A DNA stretch of 64,000 bases from Opitutaceae bacterium (GTDB lineage: Bacteria; Verrucomicrobiota; Verrucomicrobiia; Opitutales; Opitutaceae): assembly GCA_028281165.1 (NCBI GenBank), contig JANQKI010000015.1:1-64000 (forward strand), read 5' to 3'. This document shows positions 53,841-62,942 of the stretch, piece after piece (the stretch's first letter is position 1; the number at the start of each line of letters is the position of its first letter). The position numbers and the translations under genes were made by a program. The notes under the pieces were generated by a model. It did not search any database, was not told the DNA's origin, and saw only the letters and a program-made list of their open reading frames with translations.

Positions 53841-54859
53841 CAGGTTTCTTCCTCCTTTTCCGATTCAAACGGATCCATCCACTGAGCCAGAATGTCCGAA
53901 AGGAAAGCGACAACGAAAACGAGCAGTATCAGCATCATCAGTACGTTTCTGGCGATAAACACATCACGCTCGATGATAGCGGAAACAAGATAGCGGCCAA
54001 TCCCCGGCCAGGAGAATACCGTCTCGGTCAGAAAAGCCCCTCCTAACAACGCCCCGAAAGTAGTACCAATCACCGTGATGACAGGCGCGCTCGCTACACG
54101 AAGAAGATGGGAAAAGACAATTCGCGCATTTCCATAGCCACGGGCCTTCAAGGAAACATAAAGAGCCTCGATAGAAGGTTCACCCAGGCGAGCGTAAAGG
54201 ACACTGGAAACACTAGCAGCCGGGAAAACCGCGAGACAACAGGAGGGCAAGACCAAATGCCTCAAAGCGGCAGAGAAGCTAGCCGCATCTCCAGCAATGA
54301 GACTGTCAAGGAGCAGCAATCCCGTAATCGCTTTGGGGGGCACTAGCATGAGATCGAATCTTCCGCCCGCAGGAAACCATCCAAGCCAAAGAGCGCCCAA
54401 AACCAGAAGCAGCAGTCCTATCCAAAAAATGGGGACAGTCAGACCAACATTGCCTAGCGAGAGGGCTATGGTCTTGCTGACTCGGGTTTCACTGATACGC
54501 GCATAGAGAGCAATGGAAGCTCCAGCAAAACAGCCAACGGCCAAAGCGAGCAAGCCGAGTTCAATCGTCGCAGGAAAAAAAAGGCCCACATCCTCCAAGG
54601 AGGCTCTCCCGGTGAGCAAACTCTCGCCCCAATCGCCAGAAACGAACTGCTTGTTGAATGAAAGGTATTGAGAAAGCCAAGGACGATCTAGGCCCAGTCT
54701 TTCTCGTTCCTGCACGATCAGCTGCGGATCCGGATGTTTGCCAAATTTTAGAGCAATCGGATCTTCAGGCATCGCCTTGATCGCAACGAAAAGAGCCAAG
54801 CTCGCCATGAAATACACGGCAAACAATAAGAGGAGCTTCTTTAGAACGTATCTAGCCAA
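53840..54859 (-). CDS. peptide-type ABC transporter permease, OppB-like
   Basis: A 339-residue inner-membrane permease. It starts with YVLKKLLLLFAVYFMASLALF, has the QYLSFNKQFVSGDWGESLLT block typical of OppB/DppB, and the EAA loop near ALYVSLKARGYGNARIVFSH. The closing TETVFSWPGIGRYLVSAI is diagnostic. It lies 82 bp after oppA in one operon. Confidence 0.93.
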   Translation of the reverse strand: MARYVLKKLLLLFAVYFMASLALFVAIKAMPEDPIALKFGKHPDPQLIVQERERLGLDRPWLSQYLSFNKQFVSGDWGESLLTGRASLEDVGLFFPATIELGLLALAVGCFAGASIALYARISETRVSKTIALSLGNVGLTVPIFWIGLLLLVLGALWLGWFPAGGRFDLMLVPPKAITGLLLLDSLIAGDAASFSAALRHLVLPSCCLAVFPAASVSSVLYARLGEPSIEALYVSLKARGYGNARIVFSHLLRVASAPVITVIGTTFGALLGGAFLTETVFSWPGIGRYLVSAIIERDVFIARNVLMMLILLVFVVAFLSDILAQWMDPFESEKEEET

Positions 54860-54941
54860 AACAAAACTATCGCAGCATTAGAGGCTCTCCATCGCTGTCA
54901 AGCAAGCCACACTACGCGAGGACGTAGCGATGATCGTAAGA

Positions 54942-56558
54942 TCATTGATCAACGCTCTCACGAGCGTTGTCACTTTTAAGTCTTATCCCAGCCAGCCTAA
55001 GTTCTCCAATTTTCTGAATCTCAAAACCCTCATAGTCGCTATTCATGGCAAAAAGATCATCACTATGCACAAGAGGCAGAATAGGAAGGTCCTGTCTCCA
55101 TTTTTCAAGGACTTGACTATAGACATTTGCTCTCTGATCGAGCGAGGTAGCAGCTCTGCCCGCTAAAAGCAATCGATCCATCTCCTCGTTGCGATAGAAA
55201 CTATAGTTCGTAGCCGAACCCTTCTCAGCAGCCCAACTTGCGAAAAACACGCTGAGAAAATTATCCGCATCGCCATTGTCCCCCACCCAGCCAATCAATC
55301 CAGCCTCGAACTCTCCGTTCCGCAAAGCATGCAACTGGGCCTTAAAATCGCTCGAAACAACTCTGACTGGCAGTCCAATCTCTTTGAGCTGACCTTGAAT
55401 AAAGGTAGCTATGGTGAGCGGCTCAGGAAAATAAATACGCGGAGCATTCATAACCAGAATCTCCAGCGGCGTATCAAATAAATGGAGATGAGGCTCGATG
55501 AGCTGGCGAGCTTTGGCGAGATCCAAAGGAATGGGCTGCTCGACTTCCGGATAGCCTGGAAATCCCTTCGGAACCGGATAGTGAGCCGCTCGACCCGCTC
55601 CACTCAAAGCGACTTCGGCTAGTTTATCCCTATCGATAGCCAAAGCAATGGCTTCACGGATATCGCGATTCTCCATGCGTGGGCTATCCAGGTTAAACGC
55701 CAAATAGCCTACGTTCAGGCCGGCTTCCTGGTAAACGTCAATGGCATCATCGCTCAGCAAAGAAGGTAGTTCCGCCGGAGGAAGCCCGTCCATAGCATGA
55801 ATATCTCCCGATTTAAGCTGCAAGACGCGAACAGTGTTATCCGGCACAACTTTTATGATGAGGCGTTGCATGGCTGGTTTCACGCCCCAGTAGTCGTCGT
55901 TCCGTTCAAGGACGATCGCTTCATTTGGCCGCCAGTCTACGAAACGAAAAGGGCCCGTTCCAACTGGATTTCGTTGCATGGCGTCACCATAAGTATCCAA
56001 AGCTTGAGGACTTACTAGAAAAGCTGGAAACACAGCGAGCGAGCTGAGGAGAGAGGCGTTCGGTTTGGCTAGCTTGAATTCCAACTCCATCGGACCAATG
56101 GCTTCAACAGAGACAATATCCTGGTATAAGTATTTCCAATACGAAAAGGATGCTACTTTCAAATGACCCGGGTGACTTTCATCCATCTGTCGCTGAAAGC
56201 TGAATAGCGCCGTCTCTCCGTTGAGAGGCATTCCATCGTGAAATGCAACGCCGTCACGCAGTTTGAAGCGATAGGTCAGTCCGTCCTCGGAAATGGAATA
56301 AGACTCAGCCAGGGCTGGTTCGATCTCCAGCGTACCACTTTTGAATCGAACTAATCCTTCGAAGATTTGCGCGACAGCATTAACGGATTCTCCGTCGTCG
56401 ACATCAGCTGGATCCAGTTTTTGCGAGTCGCTGCCTCGAGCGAAGATGAAAACGTCGCTTGAGGTTTGCTCGTCCGTCGAGGACGAACAGCCGCCAAGCG
56501 CCATCGCGAGAATCGCAAGCGAAATCCATGGAAAAGTAAAAAAACGCCTCCAGACCAT
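54942..56558 (-). CDS. peptide-type ABC transporter substrate-binding lipoprotein, OppA-like
   Basis: A solute-binding protein of family 5, 538 residues, with a lipoprotein signal peptide and lipobox ALGGC (near residue 24). Typical blocks are DPADVDDGESVNAVAQIFEG, YRFKLRDGVAFHDGMPLNGE and NPVGTGPFRFVDWRPNEAIV. The substrate (oligopeptides or other) is not clear. The last ~9 codons overlap a hairpin (54950-54969), which may also mark the end of the transcript part. Confidence 0.92.
   Translation of the reverse strand: MVWRRFFTFPWISLAILAMALGGCSSSTDEQTSSDVFIFARGSDSQKLDPADVDDGESVNAVAQIFEGLVRFKSGTLEIEPALAESYSISEDGLTYRFKLRDGVAFHDGMPLNGETALFSFQRQMDESHPGHLKVASFSYWKYLYQDIVSVEAIGPMELEFKLAKPNASLLSSLAVFPAFLVSPQALDTYGDAMQRNPVGTGPFRFVDWRPNEAIVLERNDDYWGVKPAMQRLIIKVVPDNTVRVLQLKSGDIHAMDGLPPAELPSLLSDDAIDVYQEAGLNVGYLAFNLDSPRMENRDIREAIALAIDRDKLAEVALSGAGRAAHYPVPKGFPGYPEVEQPIPLDLAKARQLIEPHLHLFDTPLEILVMNAPRIYFPEPLTIATFIQGQLKEIGLPVRVVSSDFKAQLHALRNGEFEAGLIGWVGDNGDADNFLSVFFASWAAEKGSATNYSFYRNEEMDRLLLAGRAATSLDQRANVYSQVLEKWRQDLPILPLVHSDDLFAMNSDYEGFEIQKIGELRLAGIRLKSDNARESVDQ
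54950..54969. repeat. hairpin at the 3' end of the oppA-like gene
   Basis: A perfect 8-bp stem CAACGCTC/GAGCGTTG with loop TCAC lies within the last codons. It could protect the oppA mRNA end and give the usual excess of binding protein over permease. Confidence 0.55.
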
Positions 56559-56636
56559 TTCAGGAAAGATGTAAAATCGTTCAAACAGCGCAATACCGGA
56601 TATAAGTCGCGCGTTTGACCAGCGGAATCTTTAAAT

Positions 56637-57065
56637 ATGAAAACACTATCATCTTCATTAAAACTCGCGGCCTTGGTTGCGATGATCTTCAGCTTTAGCC
56701 AAGCCTTCGCGGGCAGTGGCTCGAAACAGGCTAAAGCCGATGTGGTTGGCATGCTTTTCTACGCGGATTGGTGCGGGTCCTGTCAAATCCTTGATCCGAA
56801 AATCGAAACAGCCGAAAAGGCCTTTTCTGGAAAACCGATAACGTTCACGAAACTCGATCTAACCGATAGCAAGACCAGAGCGAAAGCGGAAAAAAATTCC
56901 AAAAAGCTTGGGATGGAATCCGTCTTTGCAGAGCACGGAAAGAAGACGGGATTTTTCCTTCTGGTTGATGCAGAGAGCAAAGAAGTGATCAGTAAGATCA
57001 CGAGGGAATACACTGAAGATCAGATTAAATCCGAAATTAAATCTGCTCTAAAAGCGAAGGCCTAG
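56637..57065 (+). CDS. secreted thioredoxin-fold protein
   Basis: A 142-residue protein with a signal peptide (LAALVAMIFSFSQAFA) and the redox motif WCGSC in LFYADWCGSCQILD. The CGSC pair replaces CGPC of thioredoxin. The cis-Pro segment is not clearly visible (KKTGFFLLVDAES). A periplasmic thiol-disulfide role is likely. It is divergent from oppA and ends at a strong terminator. Confidence 0.85.
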   Translation: MKTLSSSLKLAALVAMIFSFSQAFAGSGSKQAKADVVGMLFYADWCGSCQILDPKIETAEKAFSGKPITFTKLDLTDSKTRAKAEKNSKKLGMESVFAEHGKKTGFFLLVDAESKEVISKITREYTEDQIKSEIKSALKAKA

Positions 57066-57097
57066 AGAAAGCGGATTTCGGACTAAACCGTTTTACC

Positions 57098-57128
57098 AAG
57101 GTCGAACGCAAAAGCGTTCGACCTTTTT
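57098..57128 (+). terminator. terminator between the thioredoxin and PEPCK genes
   Basis: A perfect 12-bp stem (AAGGTCGAACGC 57098-57109, loop AAAA, complement 57114-57125) is followed by TTTTT. It ends 7 bp before the stop of the convergent PEPCK gene and probably stops both transcripts. Confidence 0.9.
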
Positions 57129-57134
57129 GCTTAG

Positions 57135-60100
57135 CTAGCGAGAAGCCATAGCCAATTCAGGCTTATCAAGCTTTCTAAACAGACTTGGGTCAACGCCCAG
57201 GCTACCATTCATCCGATCGCGAAAAGCCTGAGACTTTACGAACTCAAGCTTCGAATCGAGTTCTTCATGAAGAGCTTCAACATTTAGACGACCCTTCAGG
57301 TCGCTATTGCGAGGATCTGCCATGTACTTCTCAAGATACGCCTTATGCTTGTCCCAAAGCGCGATGTCGTTTGCCACTTTCTGATCGAGACGTTCGCGAT
57401 ACCAATCGCTTTCCTCTAGCGAAGCTCGCGTGAACAACGCCCGTATTTCGGGATCTTTGTAGTCTTTTCCTTCATACTCGCCGTGAGCCATGATATGCAA
57501 CAAAGCGCGTAGAGGAGGACACGCCATATCTACCGAACCATCCTCGAAATAATTCAAAGCAACGCGTTGCTGCGTTTCCACGATATTGGCAACGCCGTCA
57601 ACGAAGGTATCAAGGTCTTGCAGCTCGGGGCGAAGCATGAAATCGGGAAAAACGCTTTGCGGATTACCGAAGATGCGTCCGCCAAAAGCCTGCACGAATT
57701 CGCGCGTAATGCGATAGCCAAGACGACTTGCCTGAACGAGTTTCCCTTCGTGATTGAAATCCAAGCACGGCTCGAGAAATCCATTTTCGATTAGGTGTTC
57801 CGAACGTCTCTCGAACGGACTCATGCGACACCAGATTTCGGGGATAAGCAAACTGATGTCGTGATCGACGCGACATTTCGGCCCTACGCAGCCAGCTGAA
57901 GAAGTATAGGCCTCGTAACCGGTAACCAGATACGACACCAAGGCATTGTTCAAATCGATGATCGGCGGGAGCATGTTGAAAGGACCCTTGGTGAGAGCCC
58001 CCTCCGAACCAGCTCCAGTGGTAGAAGGCGATTTGCCAGTAAGACTGGCAATGAAATCCATGAAAAGCTCGGGAAGCTCCTGGAAGTGAATCGGATTGTA
58101 GACCGCCAGAGAGCGTATCTTCTCTTGCGGAGGATTATTGCGTCTGCCCGGAAGCACTGCGCTAACAGGAAACGGCGCTTGAGCCGTGTCAGGCAATCTT
58201 CGATACAATTTGGCTCCAACTTCCGAAAGGTAGGTCGTTCTCTCATCCTCCAAATCCAATCTCGTTTGCAAGTACCGAGGATTTGCCGACGGCTTGCCAT
58301 CGACAAGACGCGGATTCGAAGATGAAACGACATACTCGGGAGTCGATTCGCGATTGAACGCTACAAGCGTGTCTCGCATAAGCGGAGTAAAGTTGTTAAA
58401 ACGAATGGCATCGCGTTCCATTTCTTTCGTCTCTTCGCGTTCAAGAGGCTGGTAATTTGAAAAGAACAAACCGGTCTTGGAGAAATCCTTCTCGGTGGTC
58501 TTGTCATAGCCGCGATGAATCGCTTCGTCTGGACGCTGAAAGAGGCGGTATTCGCAATTCTTAATAAACTTCAGGGAGGGATGCGCATCGGAGCTTTGAT
58601 CCAATCCCTTTACGAGCGACGCAGCCACAATCACAGACGAGGAAATATCATCCTCCGTCTGAATCTTGACCGCAGGATGAAAGTCCTTCCTCAGGCTGAA
58701 GATTCGCCATGAGCCGTCTTCCGCGAAACCGACTCGTAGATAAGTGCTGGTCAGCATTTGATCGCGATACTTCAGTTCGTTGCCCGGACGGCCATTGACG
58801 ATATCGACACTGAAACGCTCGCGCCAACCGCTACCCCAATCCGGCTTGTAGAAACGCTTGACTACCAAAGCCAGGTCAATGATGTAACCGGGAATAGACT
58901 CTAGCCAATGATTGTAATCTTCACTGTATTCATCGGATGGCGACAATAGTTTTATAACCGAGCCAAGAGAACGATCTTCATGGAGCAATGGTCGCCCGTC
59001 TTTTTTCCATAGGCTTTGGTCTTTGAAACGTTGACCGTAATTCCTGTTGATGATTTCCTCGACCAGATCGAAGTCCTTCTTGAAATCCGCGGTGAAAATA
59101 GGGCCAACCACAATAGCATCGGCCAAAGGCTTGGATATTTCCGACTTGCCGCCGCCCGATACCGTGCATGGCTTGTGGCAGAACGTTCCCGTAGCTCCTG
59201 TTCCAACCAGACGCCAGCGACGCCCTTCCATCGGACGAAACATTTCAACTTTATAGCCGGACGGCAACACATAGGTCACATTGGGACGTAGTTGGAGTTT
59301 CTGGACAGCGCCACCCTTTTCCCAAGTGACAGAGGTCTCGTGAAGCGAGATGTGTGCGTCTTGAGGAACGTAGTAAATATTGGGATACTTTTTATCGATA
59401 GCGTAACCCTCTTCCTTTTCCTCAACGCTGTCTCCATGCAGCTCGAGCATCTCTTCATAGGTGTGATCGACTTCCTTTATGTATTCGCTGAGCCTGAAAT
59501 CCTCACCCAAATCATAGCTAGCGAAGGTAAGCGCCCCGCCTGCATGTTCTTCCTCAACGTTGCCAAGCAGATTGGCCGCGTAGGAAATCTGCGTCTTCAC
59601 CTCCTTCTTGCAATAACCGTAATAGTTATCGGCAATAAGCGTCACGACAACGCCCTGTTGATCACGAGAGGTTACTTTAAACGCAGTCCCATCATTGTAT
59701 AGCTCGTCCTCGTCCTCCCAGCACATGCCGTCACGCTTTTGTCGCTCCGTGGCGTCCGAAACATGGGGCAAACCAACATCCTTCTTTTTCAAATTGATCA
59801 AGTGAGGAGCCAAAACCACACAGCCCGTATGGCCTGACCAATGGCTAATATCCAAGCGAGCGTCGTTCTCTACCAAATACGGATCACCCGCATTGCCGAA
59901 GATCGATTCCACAAAATCGAGGTTGCTCACTAGATTTCCGGGAGCGAAAAAACGGACTTCCGTGCGCTTCTCCTTGGTAACGCCAGGAACCATGGGGCAA
60001 ACAATCGGGCGAAGCAAAAGAGACACGAAGAGACGAGCCTTATTTTCCTGGCAGGCAGTAAAAGGCAACTCTAGCACCGAGTCCGGAGGATTCAAGGCTG

Positions 60101-60641
60101 CTTCCAGCAGCTTGGCAAACGTCGGAACCGGAACCATTTTCTTGTCTGCCGGAACCGGTAGTCCTTCATCAACTACATGGAAAACGCCCTTAGTAGTGCG
60201 CCGATCCTTGGCCGGGTTGTTGATGATACCCTGCTTAACGCGAAAAGAGCTGATGATATCGGATTCAAACTTGTCAGAGTTGGGCGGAAGGGAGAGCGCC
60301 CTTGCCATGCCATATCGCTCAAGCACCAAAGCGTTATTGGGAACCCAAGTGCGTTGCGGGATATCGTGGGGCTCAAAGAGTTTCTCAAGGTAGCTCTGGA
60401 CGGATTGATCGACAGGACAAAGATGATCTTTGAGCAAACGATTTTTCTCCCGCACGTTTTGCAGCAAGGAGTCGCTCATTTCCAGGAGCGGATAATCTTC
60501 TTTCTTGCCGAAAATCGGCCAGCCACGAGAACGCAGCTTAATGTTTATATATTCGATGAGACGCTTCTCGTCGTAAACGCTTTGACAGGTTTCCCTATCA
60601 AAACCAATTCGCGCTTTTAGATCATTCCAGTCAGTATGCAT
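57135..60641 (-). CDS. PPi-type phosphoenolpyruvate carboxykinase (EC 4.1.1.38)
   Basis: A 1168-residue cytoplasmic enzyme that would interconvert oxaloacetate plus PPi with PEP, CO2 and Pi. The protein matches my memory of the Propionibacterium/Entamoeba PPi-PEPCK family, whose members are about 1100-1200 residues and were long labelled hypothetical. Conserved blocks are IFGNAGDPYLVENDA (247-261), KKEVKTQISYAANLLG (345-360), SGGGKSEIS (495-503), VKIQTEDDI (658-666) and SPSTTGAGSEGALTKGPFN (871-889). It has no ordinary Walker A like the ATP/GTP-type enzymes. It lies between oppD-oppF and the oppABC block, on the same strand, with its own 112-bp leader. Not verified by alignment here. Confidence 0.85.
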   Translation of the reverse strand: MHTDWNDLKARIGFDRETCQSVYDEKRLIEYINIKLRSRGWPIFGKKEDYPLLEMSDSLLQNVREKNRLLKDHLCPVDQSVQSYLEKLFEPHDIPQRTWVPNNALVLERYGMARALSLPPNSDKFESDIISSFRVKQGIINNPAKDRRTTKGVFHVVDEGLPVPADKKMVPVPTFAKLLEAALNPPDSVLELPFTACQENKARLFVSLLLRPIVCPMVPGVTKEKRTEVRFFAPGNLVSNLDFVESIFGNAGDPYLVENDARLDISHWSGHTGCVVLAPHLINLKKKDVGLPHVSDATERQKRDGMCWEDEDELYNDGTAFKVTSRDQQGVVVTLIADNYYGYCKKEVKTQISYAANLLGNVEEEHAGGALTFASYDLGEDFRLSEYIKEVDHTYEEMLELHGDSVEEKEEGYAIDKKYPNIYYVPQDAHISLHETSVTWEKGGAVQKLQLRPNVTYVLPSGYKVEMFRPMEGRRWRLVGTGATGTFCHKPCTVSGGGKSEISKPLADAIVVGPIFTADFKKDFDLVEEIINRNYGQRFKDQSLWKKDGRPLLHEDRSLGSVIKLLSPSDEYSEDYNHWLESIPGYIIDLALVVKRFYKPDWGSGWRERFSVDIVNGRPGNELKYRDQMLTSTYLRVGFAEDGSWRIFSLRKDFHPAVKIQTEDDISSSVIVAASLVKGLDQSSDAHPSLKFIKNCEYRLFQRPDEAIHRGYDKTTEKDFSKTGLFFSNYQPLEREETKEMERDAIRFNNFTPLMRDTLVAFNRESTPEYVVSSSNPRLVDGKPSANPRYLQTRLDLEDERTTYLSEVGAKLYRRLPDTAQAPFPVSAVLPGRRNNPPQEKIRSLAVYNPIHFQELPELFMDFIASLTGKSPSTTGAGSEGALTKGPFNMLPPIIDLNNALVSYLVTGYEAYTSSAGCVGPKCRVDHDISLLIPEIWCRMSPFERRSEHLIENGFLEPCLDFNHEGKLVQASRLGYRITREFVQAFGGRIFGNPQSVFPDFMLRPELQDLDTFVDGVANIVETQQRVALNYFEDGSVDMACPPLRALLHIMAHGEYEGKDYKDPEIRALFTRASLEESDWYRERLDQKVANDIALWDKHKAYLEKYMADPRNSDLKGRLNVEALHEELDSKLEFVKSQAFRDRMNGSLGVDPSLFRKLDKPELAMASR

Positions 60642-60753
60642 TGTTTTAAAAAATGAGAGAAGATTAACTCAGGAAATCGAGTGAAAAGCCAGCAGCAATC
60701 AAGCCAATAAGAACGCATCACCAATTCGTCACCAAATCCGCCCCTTTTCGATC

Positions 60754-61572
60754 CTATCGACCCAGAATCGTAGACATCCTCGGTACAGCATCTAGCAGCT
60801 TTTGCGTATAGGGATGCTGCGGATTACGATAGATACTCTCCGCATCAGCCTTTTCCACAAGCAGTCCATTCTCCATTACCAGGACATCGTGGCAGATATG
60901 CTCGATTACCGCCAGGTCGTGAGCGATGAAAAGGTAAGTGATGCCAAATTCTTCCTGCAAGTCCTGCAGCAAATTCACAATTTGGGCCTGAACGCTTACG
61001 TCTAGCGCGCTGACGCACTCGTCGCAAATGATGAATTCGGGTTGCGAGCTCAACGCTCGAGCAATGCAAATACGCTGGCGTTGGCCACCGCTAAATTGAT
61101 GCGGGTAGCGATTAATCGCGTCTCGCGGCAATCCAACTTTGTCCAGTAACTCAGCGACGCGACCCAAGCGATCGGATTTGCTCATCTCTTTGGCATGGAC
61201 GATTAGTGGCTCAGCGACAATCGAGCCAATCGTTAAGCGTGGATTCATGGAGGCATAAGGGTCCTGGAAAATAGTCTGGATCTTCTTGCGATAGGGCATG
61301 AACACCTTTTCGTCCAAATTCGAGATCTGCTCGCCCTCGTAATGAATCGTTCCACCCGCAAGGGGAGCCAAGCGGAGGATAGCTTTACCAATAGTACTCT
61401 TGCCGCTCCCGCTCTCGCCAACTAGCCCAAGCGTCTTGCCTCGCTTCGCCTCGAAGCTGACTCCGCGAACCGCATGAATCAACTCCGTTCGCTTGATAAA
61501 GGCCCCTCTCCGAGCTTTGTAGGTCACGGATAGGTCTTTGACTTCAAGGAGTGGTGTCTCAAATTTTTCCAT
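60754..61572 (-). CDS. peptide-type ABC transporter ATPase, OppF-like
   Basis: A 272-residue ATPase. Walker A is [11 protein letters not shown], the signature is FSGGQRQRICIARAL, Walker B is FIICDECVSALDVS, and the H-loop is FIAHDLAVI. The C-terminal YRNPQHPYTQKLLDAVP is typical of OppF/DppF. It starts 6 bp after oppD. Confidence 0.94.
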   Translation of the reverse strand: MEKFETPLLEVKDLSVTYKARRGAFIKRTELIHAVRGVSFEAKRGKTLGLVGESGSGKSTIGKAILRLAPLAGGTIHYEGEQISNLDEKVFMPYRKKIQTIFQDPYASMNPRLTIGSIVAEPLIVHAKEMSKSDRLGRVAELLDKVGLPRDAINRYPHQFSGGQRQRICIARALSSQPEFIICDECVSALDVSVQAQIVNLLQDLQEEFGITYLFIAHDLAVIEHICHDVLVMENGLLVEKADAESIYRNPQHPYTQKLLDAVPRMSTILGR

Positions 61573-61578
61573 ACAAAA

Positions 61579-62406
61579 TCAAGTAAAAGAGCTGTAGTCG
61601 ACGACAGGAAGCCTATCCCGGTTTTCTCCCAGCTTGGGAATACAGCGAATCAAAGCTTGTGTGTAGGGATGTTTTGGATGCGCGAGAATCTCAGAGGCAG
61701 GACCAGCCTCGACAATCTCTCCTCGAAACATAACAGCAATGTCGTCGGCAAAACCATCGACGATTCCGAAATTATGGGTAATAAGAATGATCGACATGTC
61801 GTGTCGCTCTCGAAGCTCGCGAAGCAGCTCGATGATTTGAGCTTCGATCGTGACATCCAAAGCAGTCGTGGGTTCATCCGCCACCAAAATCCGTGGCTGG
61901 CAAGCCAAAGCCATAGCGATCATCACTCGCTGCTTCATCCCGCCACTCATTTGATGCGGATAATCCCGACTACGATTCTCGGCATCACGGATGCCTACCT
62001 GATCAAGCAGTTTTACCACTTCACTCCAAATATCGCTGACGTCATTCCGGTGATAACGAATGGCTTCCGCGATTTGGCTGCCTACTGTGTAGTAGGGATT
62101 CAATGACGTAGAAGGTTCCTGAAAAATATAGGCGATCTGCTTCCCTCGGATATGACGCAACTGTTTTGACTTTAAGGAAAGCATATCCTCGCCATCCAAC
62201 AGCGCTCGCCCTTCGATATGACATTGCGGAACCGGAGGCAAAAGACGCGTTAAACCCATACACGTAACGCTTTTTCCACTACCGCTCTCGCCCACAATAG
62301 CCAGCGTTTTACCCTTCTCCAATGAAAAGGAGATCCCTTTGACCGCTTCATTAACGCCTTCACGCGAATGAAAAGAAACTTTCAGATTTTCAACCTCGAG
62401 AAGCAT
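61579..62406 (-). CDS. peptide-type ABC transporter ATPase, OppD-like
   Basis: A 275-residue ATPase from the ATG at 62406 ([12 protein letters not shown]). A TTG start at 62508 would add 34 residues that look non-coding. Walker A is [11 protein letters not shown], the signature is [15 protein letters not shown], Walker B is [14 protein letters not shown], and the C-terminal [17 protein letters not shown] is typical. It forms a pair with oppF. Confidence 0.94.
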   Translation of the reverse strand: MLLEVENLKVSFHSREGVNEAVKGISFSLEKGKTLAIVGESGSGKSVTCMGLTRLLPPVPQCHIEGRALLDGEDMLSLKSKQLRHIRGKQIAYIFQEPSTSLNPYYTVGSQIAEAIRYHRNDVSDIWSEVVKLLDQVGIRDAENRSRDYPHQMSGGMKQRVMIAMALACQPRILVADEPTTALDVTIEAQIIELLRELRERHDMSIILITHNFGIVDGFADDIAVMFRGEIVEAGPASEILAHPKHPYTQALIRCIPKLGENRDRLPVVDYSSFT

Positions 62407-62640
62407 GAATCGCCTTCGCATCCTGCACAGCAACTCATCCACGCCAAGCGATTTCTCCCAAAGAACCCCCTCCCCCACTATCCTCTTCTTCTCCTTCTTC
62501 CTCTTCAATCAAATCATGCTAATTAGCGGAAGCAGATGAAGAACCCCGACTAGAACCCATAACCCAGTATCCAACCCAACCATTTTTCTTGCCCAGAATT
62601 CCCAATTCACTTTGCTGACACATCCCATCCAAAAGAACAT

Positions 62641-62725
62641 GCTCAGGTGGTGGAATTGGTAGACACGCATGATTCAGGTTCATGTGCCGCGAGGCGTGGA
62701 GGTTCGAGTCCTCTTCTGAGCACCA
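62641..62725 (+). tRNA. tRNA-Leu (anticodon CAG), CCA encoded
   Basis: Acceptor GCTCAGG with TCTGAGC (one G-T pair), D-arm with GGTAGAC, anticodon stem CATGA/TCATG with loop TTCAGGT (anticodon CAG), class II variable arm, T-arm with GGTTCGAGTCC and discriminator A at 62722. CCA (62723-62725) is encoded. A hairpin with CTACGC/GCGTAG arms follows within 50 bp. Confidence 0.94.
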
Positions 62726-62942
62726 CGCTACGCCAGAACGCAGTGTATGCGTACAGCGCCCTGCGTAGCTTAGGAGCGAAGCACGGGCTAATAGTATCTA
62801 AGTAGGCTACGCGCGGCTAACGCCAGCCTTACCCCAAATAAAAGAAAAGACCATCGACCAAGGAAATGAATCCATCGACCTTTTGCCGAATAACGGGGTC
62901 AAGCTGGGCTTAACAACAAGATGCCACTGTTATAATAAGAGC
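62726..62942. other. spacer after tRNA-Leu(CAG) with tail hairpin
   Basis: It holds an imperfect hairpin (CTACGC near 62728 with GCGTAG near 62763) just after the tRNA CCA and further GC-rich debris to about 62830. The rest is AT-richer and probably carries the promoter of the next gene. No ORF. Confidence 0.5.

Noticed and set aside
59893-60393. Plus-strand frame inside the PPi-PEPCK gene
   Set aside because: It is antisense to a conserved enzyme region; Ser/Arg-rich shadow translation.
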